From NCBI RefSeq assembly GCF_000332215.1, contig NZ_ALWB01000034.1, forward strand, positions 1-33,470: a stretch of DNA of 33,470 nucleotides, given 5' to 3'. Shown here one piece after another: positions 1-8,680 of the stretch (the stretch's first letter is position 1; each line of letters begins with the position of its first letter). Made by a program: the position numbers and the translations under genes. Source of the DNA: Pseudanabaena biceps PCC 7429 (GTDB lineage Bacteria; Cyanobacteriota; Cyanobacteriia; Pseudanabaenales; Pseudanabaenaceae). The notes below the pieces were generated by a model, which made no database searches, was not told where the DNA came from, and saw only the letters and a list, made by a program, of their open reading frames with translations.

Positions 1-25
1 GGTTCGTTTGATCGATAATTGCTGT
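1..25 (-). repeat. Terminal motif D (partial, at window edge)
   Basis: The first 25 bases are the exact reverse complement of 16251-16275. A near copy (ACAGCAATTTTCGATCAAAA) closes the window at 33451-33470. Probably the end of a dispersed repeat that continues outside the window. Confidence 0.6.
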
Positions 26-26
26 A

Positions 27-90
27 AAAACTAAACCTAGTAAGGGTTTTCAAGTTAAGAAATGGCTACACCATTTCTTAACTTGGTATA
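27..90. repeat. Family A palindromic element, one-hairpin copy
   Basis: A linker resembling AACCTAGTAAGGGTTTT is followed by a 14-bp perfect inverted repeat (52-65 with 71-84, loop CTACA) and the family end TTGGTATA. This is one arm of the two-hairpin element seen complete at 15149-15253. Confidence 0.7.
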
Positions 91-120
91 AATAAAGCAT
101 TGCTATAGCTATAGCCACTC

Positions 121-165
121 AATAAAAAAGAAGAAATTAGCAATGCTAATTTCTTCTTTTTTATT
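121..165 (-). terminator. petA 3' hairpin, probable terminator
   Basis: A 21-bp perfect inverted repeat (121-141 with 145-165) has a 3-base loop. It lies 17 bases past the petA stop. Read on the minus strand, the arm ends in a T-rich stretch, as expected for an intrinsic terminator of petC-petA transcripts. Confidence 0.8.
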
Positions 166-181
166 GATGATTTTTCTTTAC

Positions 182-1177
182 TTAGAAATTCATTTCAACA
201 GCTTGGACTTTTTCGACTTGCTTCTTCTTCAGTACCAACAAAATTTGGGTAACGATTACAGAAGCAAAGAATGCTAGTAGCCATTGAATGCGACGAGGAT
301 CTTGCAGTACGATTTCACCATCATGTTGACCAAAGCCACCAACATTAGGATTGGTAGTTAGAGGCGAACCAACCTTAACTTCACTACCAGGCTCGACAAC
401 TAGCTGAGCACCAGCAGGAACCTTCTCAACGGCAATGCTACCATCGGTAGTCTGGATCGAGATTTCATAGCCACCATAGATACCTTCATCTTCATTTGGT
501 GCGATCGGGCTGATCTGGGTAACTAAACCAGGAACAGTAGAGTTGTATTCATTGTTATTGCTCTTTTCACCCGTAGGATAAACTTGACCGCGACCGCGAT
601 TACCGCCAGCATGAACGGCATATTTCAAGAAGTGAATATTCTTGTCCTTAGCAGGATCGGGGGAAAGAACTGGGAACACAATTTCGGAATACTCATCACC
701 AGAGACAGGACCTACGAGGACAATATTTTCTTGAGTGTCGCTATAGGGTTGGTAGTAGATATCCTTGGTTTTTTCCTTAAGCTCTTCAGACAAACGCTCT
801 TCAGGAGCAATCTTGAAACCTTCAGGGAGTACTAAAACTGCACCTACATTCAAGCCTGTTTTGCTGCCATCAGCACTAACTTGCTGCTGGGTATGGTCGT
901 AGGGGAGTTTAACGACAGCTTCAAATACCGAGTCGGGGAGAACGGCTTGAGGTAGCTCAAGCTCAATGCCTTTTTGGGCTAGGTGACAGTTGGCACAAAC
1001 GATACGACCAGTGGCTTCACGAGGATTTTTGTAAGCTTCTTGGGCAAAATAAGGATATGCCTGAGCTGACTGAATATTAACGCCAAATAGAAGCGTTAAG
1101 CTTGTGAGGACACATAGACTGATTCCCACAATCAAACGGTTGACACGGAACAAAGCTTTTTTCATGTATGAGTTCAA
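182..1177 (-). CDS. petA: Cytochrome f, b6f complex subunit
   Basis: Apocytochrome f is the c-type heme subunit of cytochrome b6f. It passes electrons from the Rieske protein to plastocyanin or cytochrome c6 on the lumenal side of the thylakoid. The 331-residue product has a signal peptide ending AQA at residue 40. The mature protein starts at Tyr41, whose amino group is the axial heme ligand in this family. The heme site is C61-A-N-C64-H65. One transmembrane helix lies near residues 297-316, with a short lysine-rich stromal tail. It lies downstream of petC on the same strand, the usual cyanobacterial petCA order. Met5 (1165) is an alternative start; neither start has a clear Shine-Dalgarno. 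The stop is followed by a strong hairpin. Confidence 0.98.
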   Translation of the reverse strand: MNSYMKKALFRVNRLIVGISLCVLTSLTLLFGVNIQSAQAYPYFAQEAYKNPREATGRIVCANCHLAQKGIELELPQAVLPDSVFEAVVKLPYDHTQQQVSADGSKTGLNVGAVLVLPEGFKIAPEERLSEELKEKTKDIYYQPYSDTQENIVLVGPVSGDEYSEIVFPVLSPDPAKDKNIHFLKYAVHAGGNRGRGQVYPTGEKSNNNEYNSTVPGLVTQISPIAPNEDEGIYGGYEISIQTTDGSIAVEKVPAGAQLVVEPGSEVKVGSPLTTNPNVGGFGQHDGEIVLQDPRRIQWLLAFFASVIVTQILLVLKKKQVEKVQAVEMNF

Positions 1178-1226
1178 ATGTGATTTAAAGACTGGCTAGC
1201 CAATATTTGGCAGTATTTTGGCAATA

Positions 1227-1268
1227 TTTGGGATTGCAAATTTGGGATTGCAAATTTGGGATTGCGAG
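1227..1268. repeat. 14-bp tandem repeat between petC and petA
   Basis: Three head-to-tail copies of TTTGGGATTGCAAA lie in the petC-petA spacer; the third is diverged to TTTGGGATTGCGAG. A related partial unit (TTTGGCAGTATTTTGG) precedes them. Probably a replication-slippage expansion. Confidence 0.8.
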
Positions 1269-1288
1269 ATTTCGAGAAAATATTTTTC

Positions 1289-1828
1289 TTAAGACCACCA
1301 AGGCGCTTCATTGGTGCGGAAATCAGTTTCAGTCCAAGTGCTAAATTGCACAACATCATCGGCAACCGTTGCATGGGCAAGGGCAAGGGATAGTGGTGCA
1401 GGACCACGTACAACTTTACCTTCAGCGTTGTACTGAGATCCATGACAGGGACACATAAATTTGTTTTCGGCAACATTCCAAGGTACAACACAGCCAAGAT
1501 GAGTACAAACTGCGTTTAGTCCATAGGAAGCAATTTCTTTGTTGTCATTAACAACAATATAGGTAGGATCGCCTTTGAGTCCTTGCGCAAGTACACGATC
1601 GCCTGCTTGATGATCTGCCAAAAATTTAGAAGCAATTACATCATTACCCAGAGCATCTTTTGCCGCAACACCACCACCTGCACCACCACGGGAAGGTGGT
1701 ACAAAATAGGCAGCTACAGGATAAATTGCCCCAAGAGCAGTGACGGCAGCAGAACCTCCTAAAATGAGGTTCATGAATTGGCGACGACCCATGCTAGGGA
1801 CATCGGCGGATGTAGAAGCTTGACTCAT
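1289..1828 (-). CDS. petC: Rieske iron-sulfur protein, b6f complex
   Basis: The Rieske 2Fe-2S subunit of cytochrome b6f takes electrons from plastoquinol and delivers them to cytochrome f. The protein has 179 residues, the normal length. An N-terminal twin-arginine region (GRRQF, residues 14-18) leads into one hydrophobic helix (about 20-43) that acts as an uncleaved anchor. A Gly-rich hinge follows (48-54). The cluster motifs are C108-T-H110-L-G-C113 and C126-P-C128-H129, giving all four cluster ligands and both disulfide cysteines. It precedes petA on the same strand with a 111-base spacer, consistent with one operon. Cyanobacteria can carry extra petC paralogs; the link to petA marks this as the main one. 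Confidence 0.98.
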   Translation of the reverse strand: MSQASTSADVPSMGRRQFMNLILGGSAAVTALGAIYPVAAYFVPPSRGGAGGGVAAKDALGNDVIASKFLADHQAGDRVLAQGLKGDPTYIVVNDNKEIASYGLNAVCTHLGCVVPWNVAENKFMCPCHGSQYNAEGKVVRGPAPLSLALAHATVADDVVQFSTWTETDFRTNEAPWWS

Positions 1829-2025
1829 AAATTTGAATAAGGATTTGGCTGAGAAATATTACGTTTTATATATCACTTCCTACCATGATATCGACAATCC
1901 TCGGACTTCTCTCTAGTTGTTTTGCAACGAAATGTTAAGCAACATGATTTCAATTAGTACTGCTAAAGTTAACGTGAGGTGAGGTTAAGTGATACTGATA
2001 TTTTTCGGACTCGTTTTTGCTAGTT

Positions 2026-3780
2026 ATGAATGAAAAATCTACCACGCAGTTCTCTAAATATCGGATCCTAGGCTTGGTTGGTAGAGGGCAATTTGGTAAG
2101 GTTTTATGTGCGCGGATACGAGATACAGGCAAACTGGTAGCCCTCAAAGAATTGGAGCATAAACGATTTCCGACCAGTAAGCTTTTGAGGGAGCTCCGTT
2201 TTCTACTAACTCTCCAGCATGAAAATATTGTTGCCTGTACTGCCCTTGTCCACCATCAAAATTATCGCTATTTAGTCATGGAATATTGTGAAGGGGGGAC
2301 TTTGCGAGATTTGATCAATCACACAAAGTCACTTACGGTAAAACAATGTTTTGACCTCATAAGCGATATTTTGTTGGGTTTAGAACATGCCCATGCGGCA
2401 AATATTATCCATTGCGATATTAAGCCCGAAAATGTTCTCCTGAAAATTACGGATCGGGGATGGCAAGCCAAGCTTTCTGATTTTGGGATTGCCCGTCTCA
2501 GCCAAGAAACTGTTGCCGATGCTAGTAATACGGGTTCTCCTGGATATATGGCTCCAGAAAGATTCTACGGTCAGTTCTCCGTTGGTTCGGATATTTATGC
2601 GGTCGGCATTATTTTGTATGAGCTGTTAGTGGGTAGTCGCCCTTTTTCAGGAATGCCGACGGAGTTGATGAATGCCCATCTCAACCAGAGAGTAGTCATC
2701 CCTAATAGTTTGCCCCGATCGCTACAAACAATTATCTTGCGCTCCCTCGAAAAGTTACCGCAGCGGCGATATAGTTCGGCGCATGAAATGCGGCTAGATT
2801 TATTAGGAACATTGCAATCTGAAGACTTTAGCCAGTTTCAAACGGGAGGCGAGCAAGAAAAGGCTACCCAAATTCTCTTTTCCAAAAAAGCGCCCCATTT
2901 CGATCAAAGCAATACGCCTGAAAGCATTATTGGCATCGTCGGCGCGGAAAAATCTCGCTTTTATAGCGCTTCTAAGTTTCTTTTGCATGGTCATAGTCTG
3001 TCCTTAGATAAAACAGAACAGATTGCTAAATCCGAACAAGCAATTGAGGCGATCGCTTTTGTAAGGAAGACCTTATTTGCGATCACTAGACGCTCTATTT
3101 ACCAGTTCGTTCGGGGCATTCCCAAATCTTTATACCAATCATCCCAGCCTTTAGACCAAACTTTTAAATGGGCAATTTCCCCCTATGGCGATTGGTTTGC
3201 GGTATCTACGGGTAAACAGCTCGAAATACGAAATTTGGTTTACGGTAGAGCCATGCGTCTGGAGTTTGCCTCGAGAGACTTGAGTTGCATCATCGCCATC
3301 GATCGGCATCACTTGTTAGCGATCGCGAATAAAACTGAAACTAACGAAAGCCGTGCGATTGTGATCTCGCGGCGTTGCAATATTATGTATCGATTATCCT
3401 TACCCGTAGCTATTGCTGCGGGGATTGCCACATTTACTGGAGATCGTGTCCTTTTATTGGAGGCAGATAACCGTAGAAATTTGTTGCTGCTAGATCTTAA
3501 ACCCTATCGCTTGATGCGGATTCCTTTGCAGTATGAAGCCTTAATTCTCGTGGCAACACCTTGGGGATATGCAATTACGGCGAAATACAATGAGTATCAA
3601 ACGATCTTAATATTGTTAGATCTGCGTGGGAATAATATTAATAATTTGATTATTGATGGGGAAGTAACGGCGATCGCCCCCATTGATATTCACCTATTAG
3701 CGATCGCCATTGCCAATATATCTGGCTGTATGCTGTATGCAATTAATTTAAAAAAATTAGAAGTCGATCTCGTTTTTTAA
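2026..3780 (+). CDS. Ser/Thr protein kinase with C-terminal propeller-like region
   Basis: This is a eukaryotic-type protein kinase, probably cytoplasmic because no transmembrane segment is visible. The kinase domain spans roughly residues 12-270. It has the glycine loop GRGQFG (19-24), catalytic Lys41, the catalytic loop HCDIKPEN with Asp131, DFG at 152-154 and APE at 176-178. The residue before the catalytic Asp is Cys, not Arg, so this is a non-RD kinase. The remaining 300 or so residues contain repeated strand-like segments reminiscent of a WD40/beta-propeller sensor, but I see no clear WD repeats. ATG at 2026 is chosen over an in-frame TTG at 2017. It is divergent from petC. The substrate is unknown. 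Confidence 0.9.
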   Translation: MNEKSTTQFSKYRILGLVGRGQFGKVLCARIRDTGKLVALKELEHKRFPTSKLLRELRFLLTLQHENIVACTALVHHQNYRYLVMEYCEGGTLRDLINHTKSLTVKQCFDLISDILLGLEHAHAANIIHCDIKPENVLLKITDRGWQAKLSDFGIARLSQETVADASNTGSPGYMAPERFYGQFSVGSDIYAVGIILYELLVGSRPFSGMPTELMNAHLNQRVVIPNSLPRSLQTIILRSLEKLPQRRYSSAHEMRLDLLGTLQSEDFSQFQTGGEQEKATQILFSKKAPHFDQSNTPESIIGIVGAEKSRFYSASKFLLHGHSLSLDKTEQIAKSEQAIEAIAFVRKTLFAITRRSIYQFVRGIPKSLYQSSQPLDQTFKWAISPYGDWFAVSTGKQLEIRNLVYGRAMRLEFASRDLSCIIAIDRHHLLAIANKTETNESRAIVISRRCNIMYRLSLPVAIAAGIATFTGDRVLLLEADNRRNLLLLDLKPYRLMRIPLQYEALILVATPWGYAITAKYNEYQTILILLDLRGNNINNLIIDGEVTAIAPIDIHLLAIAIANISGCMLYAINLKKLEVDLVF

Positions 3781-3787
3781 CCAACTT

Positions 3788-3826
3788 CAAAAGGAAAAGC
3801 CTTGCGTAGCAAGGCTTTTCCTTTTG
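3788..3826 (+). terminator. Hairpin after the kinase gene
   Basis: A 17-bp perfect stem (3788-3804 with 3810-3826) with loop CGTAG begins 7 bases after the kinase stop. It could end kinase transcription, although the following T-run is short and interrupted. Confidence 0.65.
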
Positions 3827-3832
3827 GGTTTT

Positions 3833-3863
3833 GATAAAGGGTTTACGTAGCAAACCCTTTATC
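3833..3863. repeat. Second hairpin with a CGTAG-like loop
   Basis: A 12-bp inverted repeat (3833-3844 with 3852-3863). Its loop ACGTAGC resembles the loop of the preceding hairpin. With the next two hairpins it forms a run of four between convergent kinase and rne. Confidence 0.6.
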
Positions 3864-3878
3864 CCGAACTCACGTTAG

Positions 3879-3928
3879 TAAGGGTTTTCAAAGCTCAAAA
3901 TGGCTACGCCATTTTGAGCTTTGGTATT
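3879..3928. repeat. Family A palindromic element, one-hairpin copy
   Basis: The linker GTAAGGGTTTT is followed by a 16-bp stem (3889-3904 with 3908-3923, loop TAC) and the end TTGGTATT. The hairpin half is nearly identical to the right half of the full copy at 15149-15253. Confidence 0.75.
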
Positions 3929-3932
3929 AGCT

Positions 3933-3961
3933 AAAAAAACGGCGCTTAGCGCCGTTTTTTT
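3933..3961 (-). terminator. rne intrinsic terminator
   Basis: A perfect 13-bp stem with GC core ACGGCGC/GCGCCGT and loop TTA is flanked by A7 and T7 tracts. It abuts the rne stop codon. This is a textbook bidirectional terminator that also serves the convergent kinase gene. Confidence 0.85.
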
Positions 3962-6234
3962 TATGGCTGGGCAGCAGAAGAACGTTTGCGACGGGAAGCC
4001 TCAGGAGATTGGATCGGCACAAACTCCTTACTTGTTTCCGAAAATTCTGTCTTTAAATCATTACCTTCATCGCCATCAGTTGCATCTAAGGGCTTAGCTC
4101 GATTCACCCTCAAGATTACACCGCTAGAACTACCATTAACCTTGGTAGGGCTAACCACTGGATCGATCGCAATTTCATCCGACAGTTCTGTAGTGGCTTG
4201 CACTTCAAAGCTTTCCGATAAGGTTTCCTCTTCTGTCGTATGGTTTGACTCTGGATTTGCGTCAAACCCCGCCCTTGCATTAGATTCTGCATTGGATCGC
4301 AAATTACTCATATTGTTGGCAATCTTGGGCGCTTGCCCAGGTAAAGCCACTGTCACAATCACATTGCGGGGGTCTTTAACTTCGCGATCAACAAGTACGA
4401 GAGGAGAGATCCCAATTAGCGAATAAACGTCCTGCTCTTCCTCAGTCATCTCCACCACGATCACTTCGGGTGGCTCCACCACCTTGGTACGAATTTCGCG
4501 CTTATTAGGACGTTCAGGTAAATTTTCAGGAACTGGGATGGGGGCTACATCAGTTACCTCGACCAATTCTTCGCTAGGCTCGACGATCGCCTTAGACGGC
4601 AAAGCGTTTGCCGCAATATTGGGCAGAGAGATTTTAGTCGGAACTGCCCGCTCAGCCGCAACATCGCGCTCGATCCTTGGCTCAATTCTTGGCTCAACCC
4701 TTGGCTCAAACCTTGGCTCAGCTTGAATTTCAACCCTTGGCTCAAAACGCGATCGCACATCGACGGGGGGAGCTTTTTCAGCCTCGCGGGATTCCCGCAA
4801 ATCCTTATTAAGCATTGCCCTTTTGCCACGTCGGCGTAGATTGCCCCGCTCCTGATAACTGGGATGGTTCACCAAATTTGGCTCCAGTCCGCCACCCAAC
4901 TCCGAATCCCCATCTTCATACTCGGAGGTAAAATCGAGTTGATTCGATTGCTTTGATTCCCAAGTCCGTGATGTTGCGTCAACAGGTTGTCCCGCTGCTT
5001 CCCCGGGTAAATGCATCAAATGTCCGAGCCCACCACAGGTCGAGCAAGGACGACCAAACAATTCATAAATACTTTGTCCTTGACGCTTACGGGTAAGCTC
5101 GACAAGCCCTAACTCTGTAAGTTGCGCAATTTGCGGACGGGACTTATCCGATCGCAACGCCTTATTGAAATGTTCGAGCAATTGCAATTGATCGCGACGG
5201 GTATCCATATCGATGAAATCCACCACAATTACACCAGCAATATTGCGCAGACGGATTTGACGGGCAATTTCTACCGCCGCCTCACAATTTGTCCATAACA
5301 CCGTCTCCCTTGAAGTTTGGGACTTGGTAAAAGAGCCAGAGTTAACATCAATTACGGTTAAAGCTTCAGTGGGCTCGATGATGATATAGCCGCCACTAGG
5401 CAAATCTACCCTCGGCTTGAGGGCTTCACGAATACCTGCATTTACCCGAAAATATTCTAAAATTGGCGTGCGTTCACGATGATGATCCAACATCAAACCG
5501 TTAGGGATTTTGCCATCGCCCCAGCCCAGTAAATGTTGCTTGATGCGGCGCAAGCCATCATTAGTATCGGTCACAATCCGATTTACTTCAGTACTGTATA
5601 AGTCTCGTAACACCCTTTGGACAAAGTCGCGTTCGCGATCTAACAAAGTGGGCTGGCGGGTAGTTGCCACATCCTGTTGAATACCTTCCCACTGACGTTG
5701 CAAATTATCGAGATCTTCAATAATCTGCTCCTCTGGCATTCCATCCGCCTCAGTACGCACCAAAATCCCCATGCCCGCAGGCTTGACCAAAATCGCTAGG
5801 GCTCGAAGACGATTGCGTTCGGCTTCACTACGAATGCGCCTCGATAGATTTACCCCCCTTCCAAAGGGCAATAGCACAACATAACGACCAGGTAGCGAAA
5901 TATTTCCTGTTAAACGAGGACCTTTATTTCCCGTGGGCTCCTTCATGACCTGCACGAGTACACGCTGTTGAGGAACGACCAGATCGCTGATCGAACCAGA
6001 CGATCGCCGCATTTTTAAAGGACCAAGGTCGGTGATATGGATAAAACCATTGCGATCGCCATCGCCAATATTCACAAACGCCGCATCGATACTTGTTAAA
6101 ACATTTTCGACAACGCCCAAGTAAACATCCCCAACTTGATGAGTTCCTGCGGCAACAACAATTTCTTCAATTTGATCTTCGCTAAAAACAGCAGCAATTC
6201 GATACTGCTCGGCAATAATTATTTGCTTTGGCAT
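3961..6234 (-). CDS. rne: Ribonuclease E, cyanobacterial type
   Basis: RNase E is the main single-strand endoribonuclease for mRNA decay and RNA processing. The 757-residue protein has an S1 RNA-binding domain (about 36-120) and a 5' sensor/RNase H-like region. The DNase I-like catalytic site has Asp296 in VIDVNSG and Asp339 in VVDFID. A CSTCGG zinc-link has Cys397 and Cys400. The conserved catalytic half ends near residue 410. The remainder is low-complexity and acidic/proline-rich, with EPR-type repeats coded by 12-bp tandem units around 4675-4745. The extreme C-terminus contains RRKRSSA. In cyanobacteria an Arg-rich nonapeptide of this kind recruits polynucleotide phosphorylase (known for the family), so the degradosome contact appears present. 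No degradosome helicase or enolase scaffold is visible. Confidence 0.96.
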   Translation of the reverse strand: MPKQIIIAEQYRIAAVFSEDQIEEIVVAAGTHQVGDVYLGVVENVLTSIDAAFVNIGDGDRNGFIHITDLGPLKMRRSSGSISDLVVPQQRVLVQVMKEPTGNKGPRLTGNISLPGRYVVLLPFGRGVNLSRRIRSEAERNRLRALAILVKPAGMGILVRTEADGMPEEQIIEDLDNLQRQWEGIQQDVATTRQPTLLDRERDFVQRVLRDLYSTEVNRIVTDTNDGLRRIKQHLLGWGDGKIPNGLMLDHHRERTPILEYFRVNAGIREALKPRVDLPSGGYIIIEPTEALTVIDVNSGSFTKSQTSRETVLWTNCEAAVEIARQIRLRNIAGVIVVDFIDMDTRRDQLQLLEHFNKALRSDKSRPQIAQLTELGLVELTRKRQGQSIYELFGRPCSTCGGLGHLMHLPGEAAGQPVDATSRTWESKQSNQLDFTSEYEDGDSELGGGLEPNLVNHPSYQERGNLRRRGKRAMLNKDLRESREAEKAPPVDVRSRFEPRVEIQAEPRFEPRVEPRIEPRIERDVAAERAVPTKISLPNIAANALPSKAIVEPSEELVEVTDVAPIPVPENLPERPNKREIRTKVVEPPEVIVVEMTEEEQDVYSLIGISPLVLVDREVKDPRNVIVTVALPGQAPKIANNMSNLRSNAESNARAGFDANPESNHTTEEETLSESFEVQATTELSDEIAIDPVVSPTKVNGSSSGVILRVNRAKPLDATDGDEGNDLKTEFSETSKEFVPIQSPEASRRKRSSAAQP

Positions 6235-6749
6235 TCAATTTCCTCAGAATTTCTTCGATTCAAAAGAGCCAGCCTAAGAACACTTGAAAAATATTTTTTC
6301 TATACTTCGTATAAAAAAATATTAAAAAATATCTTTCAAACCCTTTATCCACATACTCAAGGAGTCGCAGGGGCTTCAAAACAGAACGTACCAATAACGA
6401 AAACAAGAAAAAAATTTCAATCGCAAGCTACCTAGATCGTCAACCAGCTACTTAGCTATGTACCGAGCTAGTAACCAGTCGCTGTGTCTGCTCTGACATC
6501 ACGATAACAAGGCATATTGCTTTGTATGGAAAATTGGTGGGGTTTCGTTAAAAGAATTAAGTTACTTCTTAGACTGGCGTTTATTTAGACTATCTAAAAG
6601 GTGCTTACACCATTTGCCTACAGCATTCAGCCTGTAAGTAAAACAGCGTACTTGATAGTTCAAGTTTATGATTATGGTGAGTAAGCTCAATGCGCTTAAC
6701 TAGCAGCTAGATGCGTTTTAGCTAACAGCCAGCTTAAGCCTATCGTAGT
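6235..6749 (-). other. Long U-rich 5' leader of rne (no gene seen)
   Basis: I see no convincing ORF, tRNA or rRNA here. Read toward rne, the proximal part (6288-6345) is very U-rich with several T6-T7 runs. Further out, the DNA holds small inverted repeats such as CTAGCAGCTAG near 6700. Long 5' leaders cut by RNase E itself are established for rne in several bacteria. An autoregulatory role here is inference. Confidence 0.45.
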
Positions 6750-6755
6750 ATTATA
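6750..6755 (-). promoter_or_regulatory. Candidate -10 box for rne
   Basis: On the minus strand the sequence reads TATAAT, a perfect consensus -10 box. No good -35 is seen at the usual spacing. Starting here would give a leader of about 510 bases. Confidence 0.35.
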
Positions 6756-6821
6756 GCGCAGCGTTGAGCGTTACATTTTCTTAATAGTGTTTTAATATTA
6801 AATGTGTAAGGGATTCTGAAG

Positions 6822-6937
6822 TAAGTAGCGAAGCCTAATTAACAACCAGATTCACCAGATTCAAAAGCTGCACCGCAGCTTTTGGGGTTTTATATTTAAT
6901 TATGTATTTAATTATGTATTTAATTATGCCTAGCTAC
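6822..6937. repeat. Degenerate family B element with tripled end
   Basis: The left end TAAGTAGCGAAGCCTAATTA and right end TTAATTATGCCTAGCTACC match family B termini. The core holds a 10-bp hairpin (6862-6871 with 6875-6884). The 12-mer TATTTAATTATG occurs three times in tandem at 6893-6928, a local expansion of the element's right end. Confidence 0.65.
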
Positions 6938-7010
6938 CAGCAGATCGCTTACTAAAAATGCCTAAAAATGCCATAAAGAAAACGAGGGTAAGTTTCTGAG
7001 TACGCGAGTA

Positions 7011-8342
7011 GTGATCGTCCGTCACGGCGAAAGTAATTTCAATATCCTAAGTAAAATTCAAGGACGCGGTAATTACGATCGCCCAGAATTGCAGTCGGTT
7101 CTGACCGATAAGGGCAAGCAGCAAGCCAAACTAGCGGGTAAGGCTCTAGCAAATCTTAATATTGATGTTGCCTATGCAAGTCCCCTTGTCCGCGCCCGAA
7201 ATACTGCCAAGATTATTTTGGCTGAAAATTTTAATCCTCCAGAGTTAATTACAGCAGATGGTTTACTGGAAATCGATCTCAGCGAGTGGGAGTCGATGAT
7301 CGCTAGTGAGGTAAAAGAGCAGTTCCCTGAGAAATACGATCGCTGGCAAAATGCCCCAGAAACATTTCAACTAGGCGATCGCTATCCCATTCTCGATCTA
7401 TTCGAGCAAGCCAAGGGACTATGGGCAGAGATATTGCCCAAACATCAAGATAAAACGATTCTATTAGTGGGGCATAGTGGTATCAATCGAGCATTGATCT
7501 GCTCGGCGATCGGCATTCCCGTCCGTCTTTATCACAATATTCAACAGGTCAACTGCGCGATTACGGTCTTAAATTTCCAAGGCTCTAGCCTAGTCGAAGG
7601 CGTACAGTTGGAATCCCTGAATCTCGCGAGCCATCTCGCGGATATTTCTGGCTCACCCTTGCCCCCCGTCAAGAAAAATCACAACGGTCCACGCCTATTA
7701 TTGGTGCGTCATGGTGAAACTGAATGGAATCGCCAAAAACGTTTTCAAGGACAAATTGATGTCCCCCTCAACAATAATGGTCATGCCCAAGCTCGACGAG
7801 CTAGTGAATTTTTGGCAAATACAAAAATTGATAAAGCCTTTAGTAGTCCCATGTTGAGACCTAAAGACACAGCTTTAGAGATTTTAAGCAAACACCCAAA
7901 CATTAAACTCGAACTATTTGACGAACTTAAGGAAATCTCCCACGGGCTCTGGGAAGGCAAGTTCGAGCATGAAATCGAAGCGGAATTTGCGGGGCAACTC
8001 GCACTCTGGCAGTCCCAACCCGAAACTGTCCAAATGCCTGAAGGTGAAAATTTACAACAGGTTTGGGAAAGGGTAGCGCTCATCTGGCAAAAAATTGTCG
8101 AATCAGTCCCCGCGGGAGAAACCGCTTTAGTTGTCGCCCATGATGCCGTCAATAAGGCAATTCTTTGCTTATTATTTGATTTTACGCCCGAACAATTTTG
8201 GGTATTTAAGCAGGGCAATGGCGGTGTCAGCGTGATTGATTATCCTCAAGGCGCAAAGAATCGTCCTATTCTACAATCTGGAAATATTACGACTCACCTA
8301 TCTGAGGGAGTGCTAGATCGCACGGCCGCAGGTGCTCTCTAA
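7011..8342 (+). CDS. Two-domain histidine phosphatase (phosphoglycerate mutase-like)
   Basis: This protein carries two histidine-phosphatase domains in tandem. Domain 1 has RHGES at residues 4-8 and a second catalytic-type His in GHSG (His155). Domain 2 has LVRHGETEWN with His234 and a later VVAHDA motif. Proteins of this layout are conserved in cyanobacteria. I recall the Synechocystis relative Slr1124 being assigned phosphoserine phosphatase activity, so a role in serine synthesis is plausible but not shown here. The GTG at 7011 cuts into the first beta strand. A CTG at 6996, about 7 bases after GAGGG, would restore MSTRVVIVRHGES and may be the true start. It stands alone; the next plus-strand gene is psbZ. 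Confidence 0.88.
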   Translation: MIVRHGESNFNILSKIQGRGNYDRPELQSVLTDKGKQQAKLAGKALANLNIDVAYASPLVRARNTAKIILAENFNPPELITADGLLEIDLSEWESMIASEVKEQFPEKYDRWQNAPETFQLGDRYPILDLFEQAKGLWAEILPKHQDKTILLVGHSGINRALICSAIGIPVRLYHNIQQVNCAITVLNFQGSSLVEGVQLESLNLASHLADISGSPLPPVKKNHNGPRLLLVRHGETEWNRQKRFQGQIDVPLNNNGHAQARRASEFLANTKIDKAFSSPMLRPKDTALEILSKHPNIKLELFDELKEISHGLWEGKFEHEIEAEFAGQLALWQSQPETVQMPEGENLQQVWERVALIWQKIVESVPAGETALVVAHDAVNKAILCLLFDFTPEQFWVFKQGNGGVSVIDYPQGAKNRPILQSGNITTHLSEGVLDRTAAGAL

Positions 8343-8463
8343 AATCCTCTAAAATCCCCAAAAATCCAAAAGCCCGCAGAGAAATGTTTTTCGTGATTTG
8401 TTTTTCGTGATTTGTTAAAGTATTAGCAAATCGTTACCCGCTAAAATTTTGAGAAAGCGATTA

Positions 8464-8567
8464 TAAGTAGCTAAGCACATTTAAATATAAAATCTCAAAG
8501 CCTGTGGTGCTCGCTGCGCTTGAGCCACAGGCTTTGAATCTCTTCTTAAATTATGCCTATCTACTTA
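8464..8567. repeat. Family B palindromic element, variant core
   Basis: 104 bp from TAAGTAG to CTACTTA. The central hairpin differs from the usual B core: AAAGCCTGTGG pairs with CCACAGGCTTT around a GC-rich loop. The outer arms CTAAGCA and TGCCTA are imperfect inverted repeats. Confidence 0.7.
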
Positions 8568-8680
8568 TAAGCCTCATCTAAGCGTCGTTTCTGTCAAACT
8601 GTCGAGAGACGCATTTTCTGCTAATTTGGTGTAAAGGATTTGTCTTAGTATCTTGTTTTAGTATTCGGAGTTTAAATAAA

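Noticed and set aside
1174-1497. 107-codon minus-strand frame across the petC end and spacer
   Set aside because: It overlaps the Rieske cluster region in another frame and resembles no protein.
4484-4829. Open frames on both strands over the rne tail (Ser/Gly-rich or Gln/Leu-rich products)
   Set aside because: They are products of the 12-base repeats in the rne tail read in other frames; the rne frame is supported by homology.
6296-6318. CTATACTTCGTATAAA resembles half of a loxP site
   Set aside because: Only about ten bases agree, the spacer and second arm are absent, and the match falls in an AT-rich leader. Chance similarity.
6480-6820. Possible structured ncRNA (6S, tmRNA or tRNA) in the rne upstream gap
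   Set aside because: Small inverted repeats exist, but I found no tRNA T-loop, no tmRNA tag frame and no extended pairing I could defend.
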